From Nepenthes gracilis (lineage: Eukaryota; Streptophyta; Magnoliopsida; Caryophyllales; Nepenthaceae), in the NCBI GenBank assembly GCA_033239525.1, contig BSYO01000004.1, positions 26,760,037 to 26,824,036 on the forward strand: 64,000 bases of DNA, written 5' to 3'. The notes under the pieces are model-generated. The model had not been told where the DNA came from. It was given only the letters and a program-made list of their open reading frames with translations, and searched no databases. Positions 48,601-57,277 of the stretch are shown piece after piece. A program made the position numbers and the translations under genes. Numbering within the stretch: the stretch's first letter is position 1; each line of letters opens with the position of its first letter.

Positions 48601-51600
48601 TTTAACACAGTCTCTGAATTTCTCTGTGTGCTTAATATGATTTAGCTTCCTTCATATCATGAGCTCAATATTTTCAAGATAGAACTATACCATAAGATTT
48701 CTCTTAAGGTCTTCATACAAGTCGATATACAATCTTTCCTATGCAATTTCCTCATATTTGGTGCGATACTATAGTTTAGCATTTCTTGTCAGTTATATGT
48801 CACCAAAGAATCCTTTGCCTCATTTGAATCCATCTTTGCAGCCCTAAAATATTATTCTAGGTTGAAGATAAAGCTGTTAAGCTCTTTTGAATCTCATATA
48901 CTATCATGTGAGTGAGGTTTCGGAGGCTTGACTCTACTATTGTTGAAGGCACTATCGCCTGTTGTGGCAATGCACACTAGAAGGCTTACATTACCAATGA
49001 ACTCGGTGTTCTCTTCTTACAACACTCTTATTGAGTTGCGAGCATCATCAGTCAAACCCTTGACCACCTCTTCCAAGGATATTAACTAGATAGTGAGGCT
49101 ATCTACCCATCTTTCCATATTGTTGAGAGACTCATCTTAAGCTTCAAGCTCAGTCACCCTTCTCTCAATAGCTTCAAGACAAGTCACTATGATCAGGTGT
49201 ACCGCAAGATTCGCTTGAGTAGTCGGTTGTAGTGTTGCTTGAGCCATCACTATCCCATTGTATGAGATTTTTCAAAAACCGAGACTTTTCTTACCTTTAC
49301 TCTCATAAGTCAGTCTTTGATATCAATTGTCATGGTTCGAATTTTCTAGCTATAAAATTGTGCAGTGGATCCGATTTTTCAAGGGAATAGATGCCAGCCA
49401 AGTTGATCCACGAGCATATATAAGAGTCAAGATCGATCCTAGGATACAAACACGAAAATGGCACAAGTGTCGAGTATGTAAAATACAAGTAAGCCGTTAA
49501 CTAAAAGCACAGAAATACAAGTAAGCAATTAATAATAACAAACAACAATCAAATATGGAAGAAAATTTTAAGAATTTATTCTCCCATATAGAGGGTTAGA
49601 GGCCTTTTGTCCTTTGGCACTAATATACATTGAAAGTTCCTAACTTTTACAATGGGATATCTAATTTTTTTTTACAATAATAAAATACAAACTAAAATCA
49701 CCTAAATTTCTAAAAAAATTTAAAAATGCGAGAAAAATTGCGTAAAATTTTACATGACTTGGTTTAGATTCTAACACAGTGCACGAGGGATCATCGGAAA
49801 GAGGAGAGGAAAGAAGCTTGTACTCCTTTGAAGAAAAAGAATATATTTGTACTTGTGTAAAAGGGGTACTTATATAAAAACCATGTCAGCAATTTACATT
49901 TATTTTGGCAGCCACAGCAATTTTTAATGTCACTTAACCAAAATTTGAAACAGAAGTGAATGAAGTGTGAGGTGTAAAATATATCAGGAACCGTGATAAT
50001 AGCATAGTACATGGTAATGGCCTGTAATTTCACAACACCTCAAGTGCTGGAGTGATAATCACCAAAAAATAATACACAAAAGAACCGCAATAAGTAGACT
50101 TCATAACATATTCATTTTCAACAATCATCCACAAAAGGATCATGCTGGTATAAACAAATTTAGAATAACACATCAATAGAATGACAAATATTAGCACGAT
50201 TGCTTATACAGGAATACTAAATGTAAAGACAGCCAGCATACCTTCACTTGCTTTACATGAGGAACAGGTACAATGAACTCGCCCACATCCCTATCCCCAA
50301 TGGACCGTGAAAGACACAAGCCACCAGGCCAACATCTCAGAGGACCAAACTGCAGTATTATCAGCAATGCAAAAGTTTTAACAGCCTGCTTTAATTGATA
50401 ACACTAAATGAGGCACAACAATGATGATGGATGAATGTAAGAACACCTTGTGCATTATATGATATCGTACAAAGTACAAGCAAAATAACGTATATGCAGG
50501 ACAACTTTGGAAACTATATCCACATCAGAATTTGACCACACAGAATCCAGCCCCACTTGTGATATTTCTCTCAAATAAGAGAAACACTTGTGTGGAAAGC
50601 TCCTATAAAATTTTGTTTAACCATCACAAAATAAAATTTTGTTCTCAACTATACAAGCCATGTTCACATTAATTACCTCTGTACCTCCACCTGTGTTAAG
50701 CCGAGCAACCTCACCCCCACTAGCAGTAACACGTTCCCTCCTGATTGAACATTAAAATAAGATATATTAATTCAAGGAGCAGCAGAAAAATAGAACAAAA
50801 TATGTTGCATAATTGCATTTAAGACTTACTCCTCCGCATTGCATTCAAGCCTGTGATCAGCTGATAAACAATATATATGACCCTCAGCAGATTCAAGTAT
50901 ACAACATGAATCACCGACTGATGCTACAGTTATAACACAGCCTTCAATAATAACAAATGTGGCAGTTGTTCCAGATGCTTGTCCTGGAAAGAAAGATACC
51001 AAAAGGTAAGATCAAGTTGTAAAACCAAAATTTTAACACAGAAAGCACTTGTACAGCAACAAGATACTATTGTAGAATACCCAATTTAAACAGAACATGT
51101 GCTTTACATTAAAAAAAAAAAAGGAAACTATTAGTTATTGCACAATTTTTCTAAAATGTACGCCAGAAAAGAAGGGGCAGCGGTTTCTAGGAGAAAATGG
51201 TAACAATGGACTAAAGAGAACCAAATGTTGTTACGTTCTTAAGGAGGCAATTACTTCATGAACATACAGTATATGCATACTGACATAGCAAGCAATATGC
51301 TCATCATTTCTATAGTGCACATCGAAGGCCTTACAAGCTTCCATGGTTAAATTAAGAATTACACTCTTCTAATATTTAACTAAAGCTGATCTACCAATAT
51401 ATTTATGCTTACATCTCTCATTAATTAGGCATGTGGCAATTCTACCATGCACCCCCAAATCATACATGCTACAAAGGTTATAACTTATTGGTTGAGAATG
51501 AAATAAAAACCAGTGATACCTTTCTGCAGAAAATCTTTATCTGTTTTCACAAATCCAGAAACCAAGGCCCTTGGCAATGCTGCTGTCCATTCATCTCTGC

Positions 51601-52704
51601 TAAGGTTTGAAGGTAGAGCCCTCAGGATATTGTTGAGAAGATTCTCCTTTGAATATAGGGCAGCTGCAGTCCCGTTATGCCCATCAAAAAGCTGTGGGAT
51701 TAAATTAGTTAGTAAAGCTATTCCAAAGATAGTTGGAGTGTACAAACATGATAAATTGATGAAACATATGTAAGACATTTAAATCACACAAGACAATTCG
51801 AAGAGTTACCAAAAATCCCTAGCCACCCATGTTTAACTGTAAACTTCTAGCATCTGACTTAAGCAACTTCACGACTAAACCATTATTACTAGAAAACACA
51901 TCTACCACCCACATGGGTTATATATTACAAAAGAAGGCAAATTAACTAATAGACAAACTTTTGAACAACAATTCTAAAAAAGAAAACTAATAAACAAATT
52001 AAAAAAGAAAACTCACATTTACAACAAACATAAAGTTTTGAACAACAATTCTAAAAGGTAAGTAAATAAAATAAAATATACTTCCCCACCTTTTCAGCTT
52101 AAAAATAGGGGAAATTATATTTTATTTTTTACTTTGTATTTTACAAATGCTATTCCAAATCATAAATATAATATTTTCCAAAAAGATTGTAAATTGATTG
52201 TAAGAGTAGAATTTTAGTAGAAAATGACGTTGTTGACTTTATAATAACTACACCAACCAATGTATTCATTTTTGCTTCCGTTAGCGCATTTTTAGAATTT
52301 TTTTAAATAAATTCTTCTATGGTTCCCTAATCAACAAATACTAACTCTGAAAAGCTAGACCTTCAACAATAGCATAAAACGTATGATTTTCAGAGGAGTA
52401 TCAAATCCATATACCATACATAGTGTAATATTTAATCAATTTTATCCAGGAGAAACAATGATAATGTCCAAACAGAAGAACAACTTTAAGAAATACGAAA
52501 GCATACCCCAAAAACAGAATAGGTAGCAATCTCGTCGCCGACAATGCGCTGGCATTCGGTCTTCAAAAGAGTGAAATCCTCCGCTTTCTTGCTTTGGCTA
52601 CATTGACCATGTGAAATCTCCGGATTTTCAAGCTTCTCCCTCTGCGATTCGCGCTTCAACAATACAGACAATGGAACTGTTTGACGATCTCCTCTCGAGG
52701 ACAT
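32575..52704 (-). CDS. PP2C-type protein phosphatase, nine coding exons, giant intron
   Basis: Mg/Mn-dependent Ser/Thr phosphatase of the Arabidopsis At1g47380/At1g09160 group. Coding exons on the minus strand: 52704-52507, 51691-51520, 50983-50830, 50740-50677, 50349-50242, 33698-33573, 33472-33240, 33092-32893, 32600-32575 (TAG). Together they give 1281 nt and 426 residues, close to about 428 in At1g47380. All introns are GT-AG and phases join cleanly. The start is MSSRGDRQ, matching the family; an upstream in-frame ATG at 52731 is probably leader. Motifs: DGHNG (69-73, metal binding), ASVGDS (144-149), ADHR (165-168), ASGGEV (181-186), CLSRSIGD (208-215), SSDGVWD (243-249), RDDTTCIVID (283-292). 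A tail with CAVC (368-371) and CASC (401-404) pairs may bind zinc. Residue 150 is Cys where relatives have Arg (VGDSR). The fifth coding intron is about 16.5 kb and full of mobile elements. Confidence 0.95.
32683..32879. mobile_element. MITE (hAT-like) in intron 8, beside the 5' splice site
   Basis: The left end TATGGATCAAAATATC and the right end, read in reverse as CATTGATGCAAATATT, form imperfect terminal inverted repeats. The flanks TGTGAGAC (32675-32682) and GGTGAGAG (32880-32887) agree at six of eight bases, as expected for an aged 8-bp target duplication. The interior is rich in TATCGG/CCGATA words. Element ends match those of the larger copy at 37008-37296. In the minus-strand gene it starts at intron position +14, and without it the intron would be under 100 bp. 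Confidence 0.65.
33700..35391 (-). other. Intronic DNA without recognised features
   Basis: This is the 3' part of PP2C intron 5. It contains two poly(A) runs (about 34771-34785 and 34807-34822). The segments 34980-35150 and 35160-35330 share loose similarity (CATGGAATATTGAACATG, TTCAGTCATAATCA, AGCAACAAAAGGAATCA words), which suggests an old internal duplication. No exon-like frame was found. Confidence 0.5.
35392..35947. other. Fragment of the TATCGG-rich MITE family and AT repeats
   Basis: The left edge CATGCATAAAAATATCGG at 35392 matches the terminal sequence of the MITE at 37008, and TATCGGTATCGG words follow. No matching right end was found, so it may be truncated or broken up by later insertions such as the TRIM. 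TA and TG microsatellites lie at about 35735-35750 and 35827-35841. Confidence 0.4.
35948..36423 (-). mobile_element. TRIM (terminal-repeat retrotransposon in miniature)
   Basis: Two direct repeats of about 204 bp (35948-36151 and 36221-36423), starting TGTAACGTCCCCGGGCAACC and ending CACCACA on the plus strand, flank a 69-bp middle. On the minus strand the middle starts AATGGTATCAGAGCC, a primer-binding site for initiator Met tRNA, and ends AAGGGGGGTGGAT, a polypurine tract. This is the layout of plant TRIMs, which encode no protein and depend on other elements for movement. The flanks CGAAC and TGAAT agree at three of five bases, so the target duplication is uncertain. It lies in PP2C intron 5. 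Confidence 0.92.
36206..36220 (-). other. TRIM primer-binding site
   Basis: The minus strand reads TGGTATCAGAGCC immediately inside the LTR. It is complementary to the 3' end of initiator Met tRNA and better preserved than the corresponding sites of the larger elements in this window. Confidence 0.85.
36424..37007. other. Intronic AT-rich DNA
   Basis: Scattered TATCGG-like words (about 36424-36490 and 36755-36850) may be MITE debris. No gene or intact element is seen. Confidence 0.4.
37008..37296. mobile_element. MITE (hAT-like) in PP2C intron 5
   Basis: The ends CATGGATGAAAATATC and GATATTTTCACTCATG are inverted repeats matching at 14 of 16 positions. The flanks CTCCAAAC (37000-37007) and CTCCACAG (37297-37304) match at six of eight bases, consistent with an 8-bp target duplication. 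The 289-bp interior is made of TATCGGC/GCCGATA words and has no coding capacity. It is related to the copy at 32683-32879. Confidence 0.68.
37305..38458. repeat. Tandem triplication, unit ~373-393 bp
   Basis: Three head-to-tail copies start at 37305, 37678 and 38071 with the word TAAATGA.GC.CAT and contain the same landmarks: AAAATTGTTGTAACTTAGGGA, GGTTTCTCATTTGATTTTCATCC, CCACCACTA and CAACATCCAGTTGATTTCTC. Copies 2 and 3 are closest. Each has similar short open frames on both strands, but these are broken at different points and match no known protein. It lies in PP2C intron 5. Confidence 0.9.
38459..39436. other. Intronic DNA between the triplication and the gypsy element
   Basis: No gene or element was recognised. 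A GT-rich segment lies at about 38720-38900 and the rest is AT-rich. Confidence 0.45.
39442..39881 (-). repeat. 3' LTR of the outer gypsy element
   Basis: This 440-bp LTR shares ordered words with 49328-49776: TGTCATG.T.CGAATTTTCTA, CGATCCTAG, ACGAAAATGG and ATATACATTGAAA. The two are clearly diverged, which implies an old insertion. Confidence 0.88.
39882..41684 (-). pseudogene. Outer gypsy pol, 3' part (RNase H end, integrase)
   Basis: Just left of the insertion the minus strand continues RNase H with YESRKLNEAKRCY (about 41680-41640) and LLSSKFMLKPGNVATS. The H2C2 zinc-binding segment with CLICHKIRL lies near 41060. The integrase core carries a FSKYATFIPTS strand and the acidic DGQTKIFNGLL stretch (about 40900-40620). 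A post-core piece LVLVNLSKSR lies near 40340. Several in-frame stops and shifts are present, so no product is expected. Confidence 0.85.
41692..42104 (+). repeat. 5' LTR of the nested element
   Basis: This 413-bp LTR is about nine-tenths identical by eye to 46133-46540. Shared words include CCAAATTAGATTTGATTTTTTTT, GATTAAGCGTTATTT and GGGTTCTCTATATAA, the last with a TATA-like box. Pyrimidine-rich R/U5 sequence follows. Confidence 0.92.
42105..43602 (+). other. Leader of the nested element with homopurine tracts
   Basis: The leader between the LTR and gag is unusually long, about 1.5 kb. It starts with the tRNA-Met primer site (42108-42121). It then has A-rich runs (42336-42410), a GC-rich CCACCACC/CGCC segment (42420-42800), and a purine-only-like stretch of A and GA runs (43055-43212). 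Overlapping open frames are low-complexity and are not credible genes. Confidence 0.6.
43603..46132 (+). pseudogene. Nested element gag-protease with deleted pol
   Basis: A gag start MDSNQFEILSQQLA at 43603 stops after 14 codons. A retrotransposon gag domain follows at about 43918-44410 (PIFDGCLDSRVFTQWV, LTGNAQLFWESIEDLL). A zinc knuckle (CFNC then FGHISSKCP) near 44550-44600 is broken by a small frameshift. The retropepsin has its DSG triad (ADSGSYINTVS) near 44875 and ends with VILGHTWLYDLDVTIKG near 45110. From about 45290 the sequence jumps to the integrase C-terminus and chromodomain-like tail: HLHDLHIEI, PFKILQRF, then TAWIAREPRHQFDPGILQLY at about 45880. RT, RNase H and the integrase core are absent. 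Confidence 0.85.
46133..46540 (+). repeat. 3' LTR of the nested element
   Basis: This 408-bp LTR begins TGATGAGGACAC and ends CTTGCATCA. It is directly preceded by the purine tract CCAGGGGAGAAT and directly followed by the RNase H sequence of the outer element. Confidence 0.92.
46541..49247 (-). pseudogene. Outer gypsy gag-pol, 5' part (gag, protease, RT, start of RNase H)
   Basis: The minus strand starts with MAQATLQPTTQ at 49247 and a coiled-coil-like gag N-terminus. A gag core with DMSDQDHLFHFIDNLQ.WA lies near 48570-48520, and a protease motif MVDTSATHNFV near 48000-47970 (Ser replaces the Gly of the usual DTGA). RT follows with KLDLRLGYHQVRIAKGD and FRLTNAPATF (about 47220-47080). RNase H begins HASDFALGGVLLQESHPI, ending at 46541 where the nested element interrupts it. 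Multiple stops are present. Confidence 0.87.
49309..49325 (-). other. Worn primer-binding site of the outer gypsy element
   Basis: The minus strand reads TGATATCAAAGACTGAC two bases inside the 5' LTR. It resembles the initiator Met tRNA site TGGTATCAGAGCC with several substitutions. Confidence 0.6.
49328..49776 (-). repeat. 5' LTR of the outer gypsy element
   Basis: This 449-bp LTR begins TGTCATGGTTCG and ends GATTCTAACA on the plus strand. It pairs with 39442-39881 and is followed by the CAGTG target-site copy. Confidence 0.88.
50242..52704 (-). CDS. PP2C coding exons 1-5 (5' block)
   Basis: This compact block encodes residues 1-232: the N-terminal segment (exon 1), the DGHNG metal site (exon 2), the VGDS and ADHR motifs (exon 3), the ASGGEV strand (exon 4) and the GGLCLSRSIGD motif up to VKQVK (exon 5). 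Intron lengths are 815, 536, 89 and 327 bp. Donor sites are GTATGC, GTATCA, GTAAGT and GTAATT. The reading frame crosses each junction without a stop. Confidence 0.94.
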
Positions 52705-53300
52705 CGTTTCCTCCCGCCTTTCCTCGACCAAGACAAATTATCGATTCCAAATTCTGGAAATCCAACTTCTCTGAATCAATCTCTCCCGCCTTCAATATGC
52801 CGTCACCTTTAACATCAGAAAGAAAAGACAATAACGAAATCCAAATTTGTGTATCAATCAGGACAGCACAAATCAAGTGATCAATCATTCCGATCAGAGA
52901 TCGTGATACAAAAATTATCAAGGTCTTCAACAAAATGGGAAGAGAAAAATCAAGAAAGCAACAACATTATGCAAAATCCAAAGATGTGAATGAAGGCACG
53001 GCATATTTATTAATACATAAGACAACAAAGAACCACAATGCAGATCAAGGAGAACACAGAGAAAAAAAAAAATGTAAATTAATATCAAGAATATCAATCC
53101 AACAATAGTGAAAATCGAAGCAGGGGCAACCGCTGGCAAAAGACTTACGATGAAGAAAGAAAAACGACGGCGGCAGAAGGTTAGAAGAAAGGATAAAGAA
53201 GAGGTGACGAGATCAATAACCGCGGATCCCGGCAATCTGGATTTTGGCAAGGTGATGAGATCAATAAACGCGGATCCCGGCGAGCTGTAAAAATTCCACT
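52705..53300 (-). other. 5' leader of the PP2C gene with a probable 342-bp leader intron
   Basis: On the minus strand a good donor CATC|GTAAGT ends a leader exon at 53149, and a TTAAAG acceptor before GTGACGG starts the next at 52806. This would remove 342 bp just upstream of the start codon, as is common in plant phosphatase genes. The leader exon contains a 48-bp tandem duplication. A TATA-like AAATAAATAC lies near 53346-53360. Transcript data would be needed to fix the start site. Confidence 0.5.
53203..53284. repeat. 48-bp tandem duplication in the PP2C leader
   Basis: GGTGACGAGATCAATAACCG at 53203 recurs as GGTGATGAGATCAATAAACG at 53251, each followed by CGGATCCCGG. The spacing is 48 bp and the second copy is cut short after CGAGCTG. 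Confidence 0.85.
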
Positions 53301-54295
53301 GTTTGGGGAGAGAGAAAGCGCGGAATTGAAGGGTGCTTTCTTCATCTGTATTTATTTTTCTTCTTTTTTTTTTCCTTTTTTTTTTTTGGGTTTCAATCTT
53401 GAAAGACTTCGACTCTGTGGATGTCTTTCATTGTTGACTGAGGACCAAGTCAGGCCAAAAACGCACCGTTTCGAATTCGGCGCTCGAGCCGTATCTGAGC
53501 CGATGTTCAGCGTGGATGATGCAGCCCTGGTCCCACTTCTGCCGTACATGTCTGGTGACCAATGTTGTGTTTTTTCAATGGCATCGAGTGAACGTTTCCC
53601 CGTTCGAATAAATTTAAAATATAAGTATTATTTCACATATCAGGGCATGTATAAGTCTTTATTAAATATGATCAAATAATTAGAATCATACACCAATTTA
53701 GTTGCTATTATTGTACCCTTTATGATTCAAAATGTTACATGATTCGTGTGCACAATCTTTCAGAAGAAGAGCATTGAATAATTGAAAAGCATCTCCTTTT
53801 GTCATGTTAAAACCTAAGACAACCCATCATATAAATGATAGGCTATTTCTTGCTTGATAAAACCTGTTGCGTTTAAATAAAGTGGACACACGATAGTTCA
53901 CTTGAATAGAAAAAAATAAAAAACTCAGATGAAAAAAATAAGTAATTCAAATAGAAAAAATTAAGAAACCGAATGAGTAAATATGTTGACTAAATATGGG
54001 CTCAAAATAAATAAGTTAATTATGAGCTTTTACCTGCGTCATTCAACTAATCAAAAGGTTCCATATAAATAAATCAATCAGGAAGCTCATGCTGTATCGG
54101 CCACCCAATAACAAGAAATTACTTTACCGTTAAGAATCATCAATTATATTGTTATTAAAGTTTTTTCCTTACTTCACTGTGGACACTTGTCCAACCCTAT
54201 TCTATTTAAGGAAGGGATTGGTGTTCAAGACGAGAGAGACCAGGAGGAGTCAATATTGGGTTATGGGTTATTTTCGTGTTGGCTCATATTAATTT
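53301..54295. other. Upstream flank of the PP2C gene
   Basis: This probably includes the phosphatase promoter. T-rich runs at 53361-53390 (A-rich on the gene strand) and an AT-rich remainder are seen. Plus-strand open frames here match nothing known. No second gene in head-to-head orientation was recognised. Confidence 0.45.
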
Positions 54296-54339
54296 GATGT
54301 GCCAATTGGTGAAATGAATGATGAGTATTTTTACATGCT

Positions 54340-54590
54340 TGACGAAGGCCTGAGGTGCTAATTCTGACAATATTACGCTGAGGCGCGACTGAGGTGCAGT
54401 TTTCAGAATGTGAGCGCTCGATGAGTACCTAAGATGCTACCGAGGTGCGATTTTCAAAATGTGGGCGCTCGATGAGCATCGAGGCACTACTAAGGTGCGT
54501 TTTTCAGAACATGTGCGCTTGATCGTCATTTTCAGAATCACCACGCTTGAGCTGTGCCCGACTAGTGCTCAAGCGCGACCTAGAAGATAA
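54340..54590. repeat. Short GC-rich tandem repeat, unit ~50-55 bp
   Basis: Three to four imperfect copies contain GAGGTGCGATTTTCA.AATG followed by TG.GCGCTCGATGAG. They are AluI-free, GC-rich islands in AT-rich DNA and resemble subrepeats found in plant LTRs, but no LTR ends were located. Confidence 0.65.
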
Positions 54591-54751
54591 AAATGCGGTT
54601 GACGCGTGTTAGGGTGGAATCTTTGCAATCTGTATGCAATTTTGAGAGAGAAAAAAAGAGAAAGAGAGAGAAAATGGAGAATATGAAGATTTATACATCC
54701 GTTTGCATTCCAAATCAAGTTTTAGTCTCCGTCGACCGTGGGTTCCCTATA

Positions 54752-54905
54752 TATCATGTTTTATTTCTTTTATTTCTTGTATTATTTATTATATGGACTT
54801 ATTTTGAAACAATATTGTTTATCGGGTTCCTATTTATCGGGTTTTATTTCTTTTCTTTCATCTTCTATTCTTTATTATATGGACTTATTTTAAAACAATA
54901 TTGTT
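54752..54905. repeat. ~84-bp tandem duplication
   Basis: TTTATTATATGGACTTATTTTGAAACAATATTGTTT near 54786 recurs near 54868 as the same string with one A replacing G. Similar TTTTATTTCTTTT sequence precedes both. Confidence 0.75.
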
Positions 54906-56415
54906 TGACCTTGTACGTGAGATTTGTATAATCGAGACATTATATAGTTGAGATATTTTCAGACATTAACTTTCATAATTTTTCTCCTTCATTTAAAGAA
55001 AATTTTTCACAAAAAAATCGTGTATTTATCGATTGTGTATACTTATTGTATGTTTGTTGTGTGTTATTGTGCATTCCTTCGTGGTTTAAATAGAAGATCG
55101 GATCCCAATAGTCAAAATAGAGAAAGATTAAGGGGAGAATATGAATGGACGGTAGCCATGCCATCATCCGGCACGCACCCAGTGCTGCCACTCTGCCACC
55201 GACACATCCTTAGCTCTCACCCCCCACAGCATCTGTCACCCACGCCAGGTGGCTGTAGACTCGGTGCTAGCCTCTCGCCCAAACCATGCTAGGCTTGCTG
55301 TTGTAGCTAGATGGAGCCCGCCAGCGTTAGCCAGCATCCACCACCTAAGCTCGTGCCATGGTCATCGCTAGATGGCACCCTCTAGCCATCGTTGAGGCTA
55401 TGCAAGTCTAAATGTAAATCCTTATAAGCCCAACTTAAGTATAAGACTTGGATGGACCCGTTCAAAATATAAGATATGGATAGATCCAAGAGGATGTAGG
55501 AGGCAGATAGTAAGAACCTCCCATATTTTAAAGGACCATTTAATTTGAATAAACCTCAAACTTTATAATTTTTAGGTCTAATAAATTTTCTTTCTAGCTA
55601 TATTAATACATTTTATTTAGTTTTTATTATTTAAAATATTTTATTAATTTAAACATTAAAAAATCTCACAAAAAAATCCTCGCAGGAATCATTTTTATCT
55701 TTTATTTTTGTTTAAATACATATAAATTTTGCTCAGAATTTTGAATTACACTCAACTACATATCATTGAAAAATTCAAATCAAATTAAAATAGAGGATTA
55801 CTCCCTATACATATTTCATTCTATTTTATGTGGGTGGTTTTTTTCTAGATCTTAAACATCAATATAAAAAAATATTGACAAAAATTCAAGCACAAAGTTT
55901 ATATTTTTGACATTATCATTACATAAAATACTACAGCAGATTAATAATTTTAATTATAATCGAATCTAATAAAAAAACTTATATTTGGTATTAGAACAAG
56001 ATTGAATTATCATATGATTTTTATTTATGACAATTTTAATTGTTAACTTATAAAACACATACAATTTTTTTTTTTTTTTGATTGGTTTTGAAGTTTGCTC
56101 AATTATCGCAGTTTTATGTTCTTTGCAACAATCATTGATGCATTCTTTTGTTACTACAATTCATGATGATTGCTTTCAAGCTAGTCCATTAAATTATGCG
56201 TTTAATTTTCCTAAAAATATTCAAAAAAATGATATTGTTATTACCAGATTTATGTGCTTGATCAAGACACAATAAATACAAGTTTATTCAATGTTAGGCC
56301 CGTTATAACAATTATATTCATTTTACTAAATTATTCAGTAATTTATATTGACTATCACCTTATTCTAGCGGATCTTAGCACTGGTGTTTTGTTATGAATC
56401 ACAATTTCAAATATT
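54906..56415. other. Gene-free intergenic stretch
   Basis: A GC-rich island at about 55150-55410 (CCACC, GCCAGC words) resembles a worn repeat. The rest is AT-rich and no product is recognised. Confidence 0.45.
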
Positions 56416-56420
56416 GTTTC

Positions 56421-57272
56421 TGTTGCGTCCCAGATTCTCGGTTGTTATACAGATTAGGGAGCTTTCAAGTTCCTAACCGTTCTAAAGCGTACGCTAAAGG
56501 GTCCGGTCTCCGTCTCTGTTAACATGAGGCCTGTACAACACAATCAACAAATAAAAGGTCAAAGGTCCGACAGAATTTCTCCCACCAATGCCACTCCGAC
56601 GCTCAAGTCAACAAATTCCTGCAATAAACGGAAATGAGGCGCACGCTAAGAGGTGCGCAGAAGTATGCTGAAAAAGAAGAGACGGTGCGTGTTTGTTTAT
56701 GCGAGAGAGAGTAGTGAGCAGGTGGTGGGATGCCTAACTCCCTGAGTGCACCGCAGTGAATGGCTGACTTCCTATTACCTGAGTAGGCTCAAGAGTTTGG
56801 ACCTAGAGGCTAACCGGTAAGTTTAGAGCTTATGGCGCAGAGTCGATAGCCATGGATCCGATCCCTCTTTTTGTTGAAGAAGAGGGACCTTATAGGCCCC
56901 TTGACGGGGGATTTTGGGCGCGAGAACTCCTATCGCCAGTGTTCATTGGCCGCTAATCATTGTTGAAGATTACCGGTGCTTTAGCTATCGTTTTGTGATG
57001 GCAGACTGATTATCGGGTGTTGTCGGCCACGCTTGGTCTCCCCCTTAAGTTGGGATTGGTGGGCCGCCTGTAGCGGCCATCTGAAGCGTAACCTTGCAGC
57101 ATTGACCCCTTCTTCATTGGCTGGTTCCTCCTACTTTCTACTGTTTTTCGCAACCGTATTAATGAGTTGCAGGGGACGCTCGCAGGTTACTGTCGGTGGG
57201 CCGTCACGTGGATACCCCGTATATTTGGGCTGGGCTTCGATTTTTCTTGGGCTTCTAACACTGGACCCAATA
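56421..57272. mobile_element. Solo LTR with perfect 5-bp TSD (family A, short form)
   Basis: It starts TGTTGCGTCCCAG and shares with the LTR at 7677 the ordered words GGTCCGGTCTCCGTC, ACAACACAA.CAACAAATAA, CCGAC and GCAATAAACGGA. It ends GACCCAATA, the same end as 7677-9524 with the final CA changed to TA. GTTTC flanks both sides (56416-56420 and 57273-57277). At 852 bp it is less than half the length of its relative, mainly because the GC-rich middle with the minisatellite is missing. Confidence 0.87.
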
Positions 57273-57277
57273 GTTTC

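Larger units (their letters stand above)
39442..49776 (-). mobile_element. Ty3/gypsy retrotransposon, interrupted by a second LTR element
   Basis: The minus-strand element has its 5' LTR at 49328-49776 and 3' LTR at 39442-39881, both starting TGTCATG and ending in AACA on the plus strand. Flanks CAATG (39437-39441) and CAGTG (49777-49781) form a 5-bp target duplication with one transition. A worn initiator-Met primer site follows the 5' LTR, and a purine tract (GAACGAGAGGA, plus positions 39882-39892) precedes the 3' LTR. Order gag, protease, RT, RNase H, integrase is that of Ty3/gypsy. It is split in RNase H by about 4.86 kb of foreign DNA (41685-46540), so its own length is about 5.48 kb. 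All frames are broken. Confidence 0.92.
33699..50241 (-). other. Giant intron 5 of the PP2C gene (16.5 kb)
   Basis: The intron starts GTATGCTGGC after VKQVK and ends TTTTGCAG before LPTAGGR. From the 3' end upward it carries about 2 kb of ordinary AT-rich DNA, a TRIM (35948-36423), a MITE (37008-37296), a tandem triplication (37305-38458) and a nested pair of Ty3/gypsy elements (39442-49776). In Arabidopsis relatives the same protein junction lies in a small gene, so the size here is due to insertions. The largest insertion is on the same strand as the host gene. Confidence 0.93.

Noticed and set aside
52627..53250. Minus-strand frames upstream of the PP2C start
   Set aside because: They fall in the predicted leader exon and leader intron; no family member has such N-terminal sequence.
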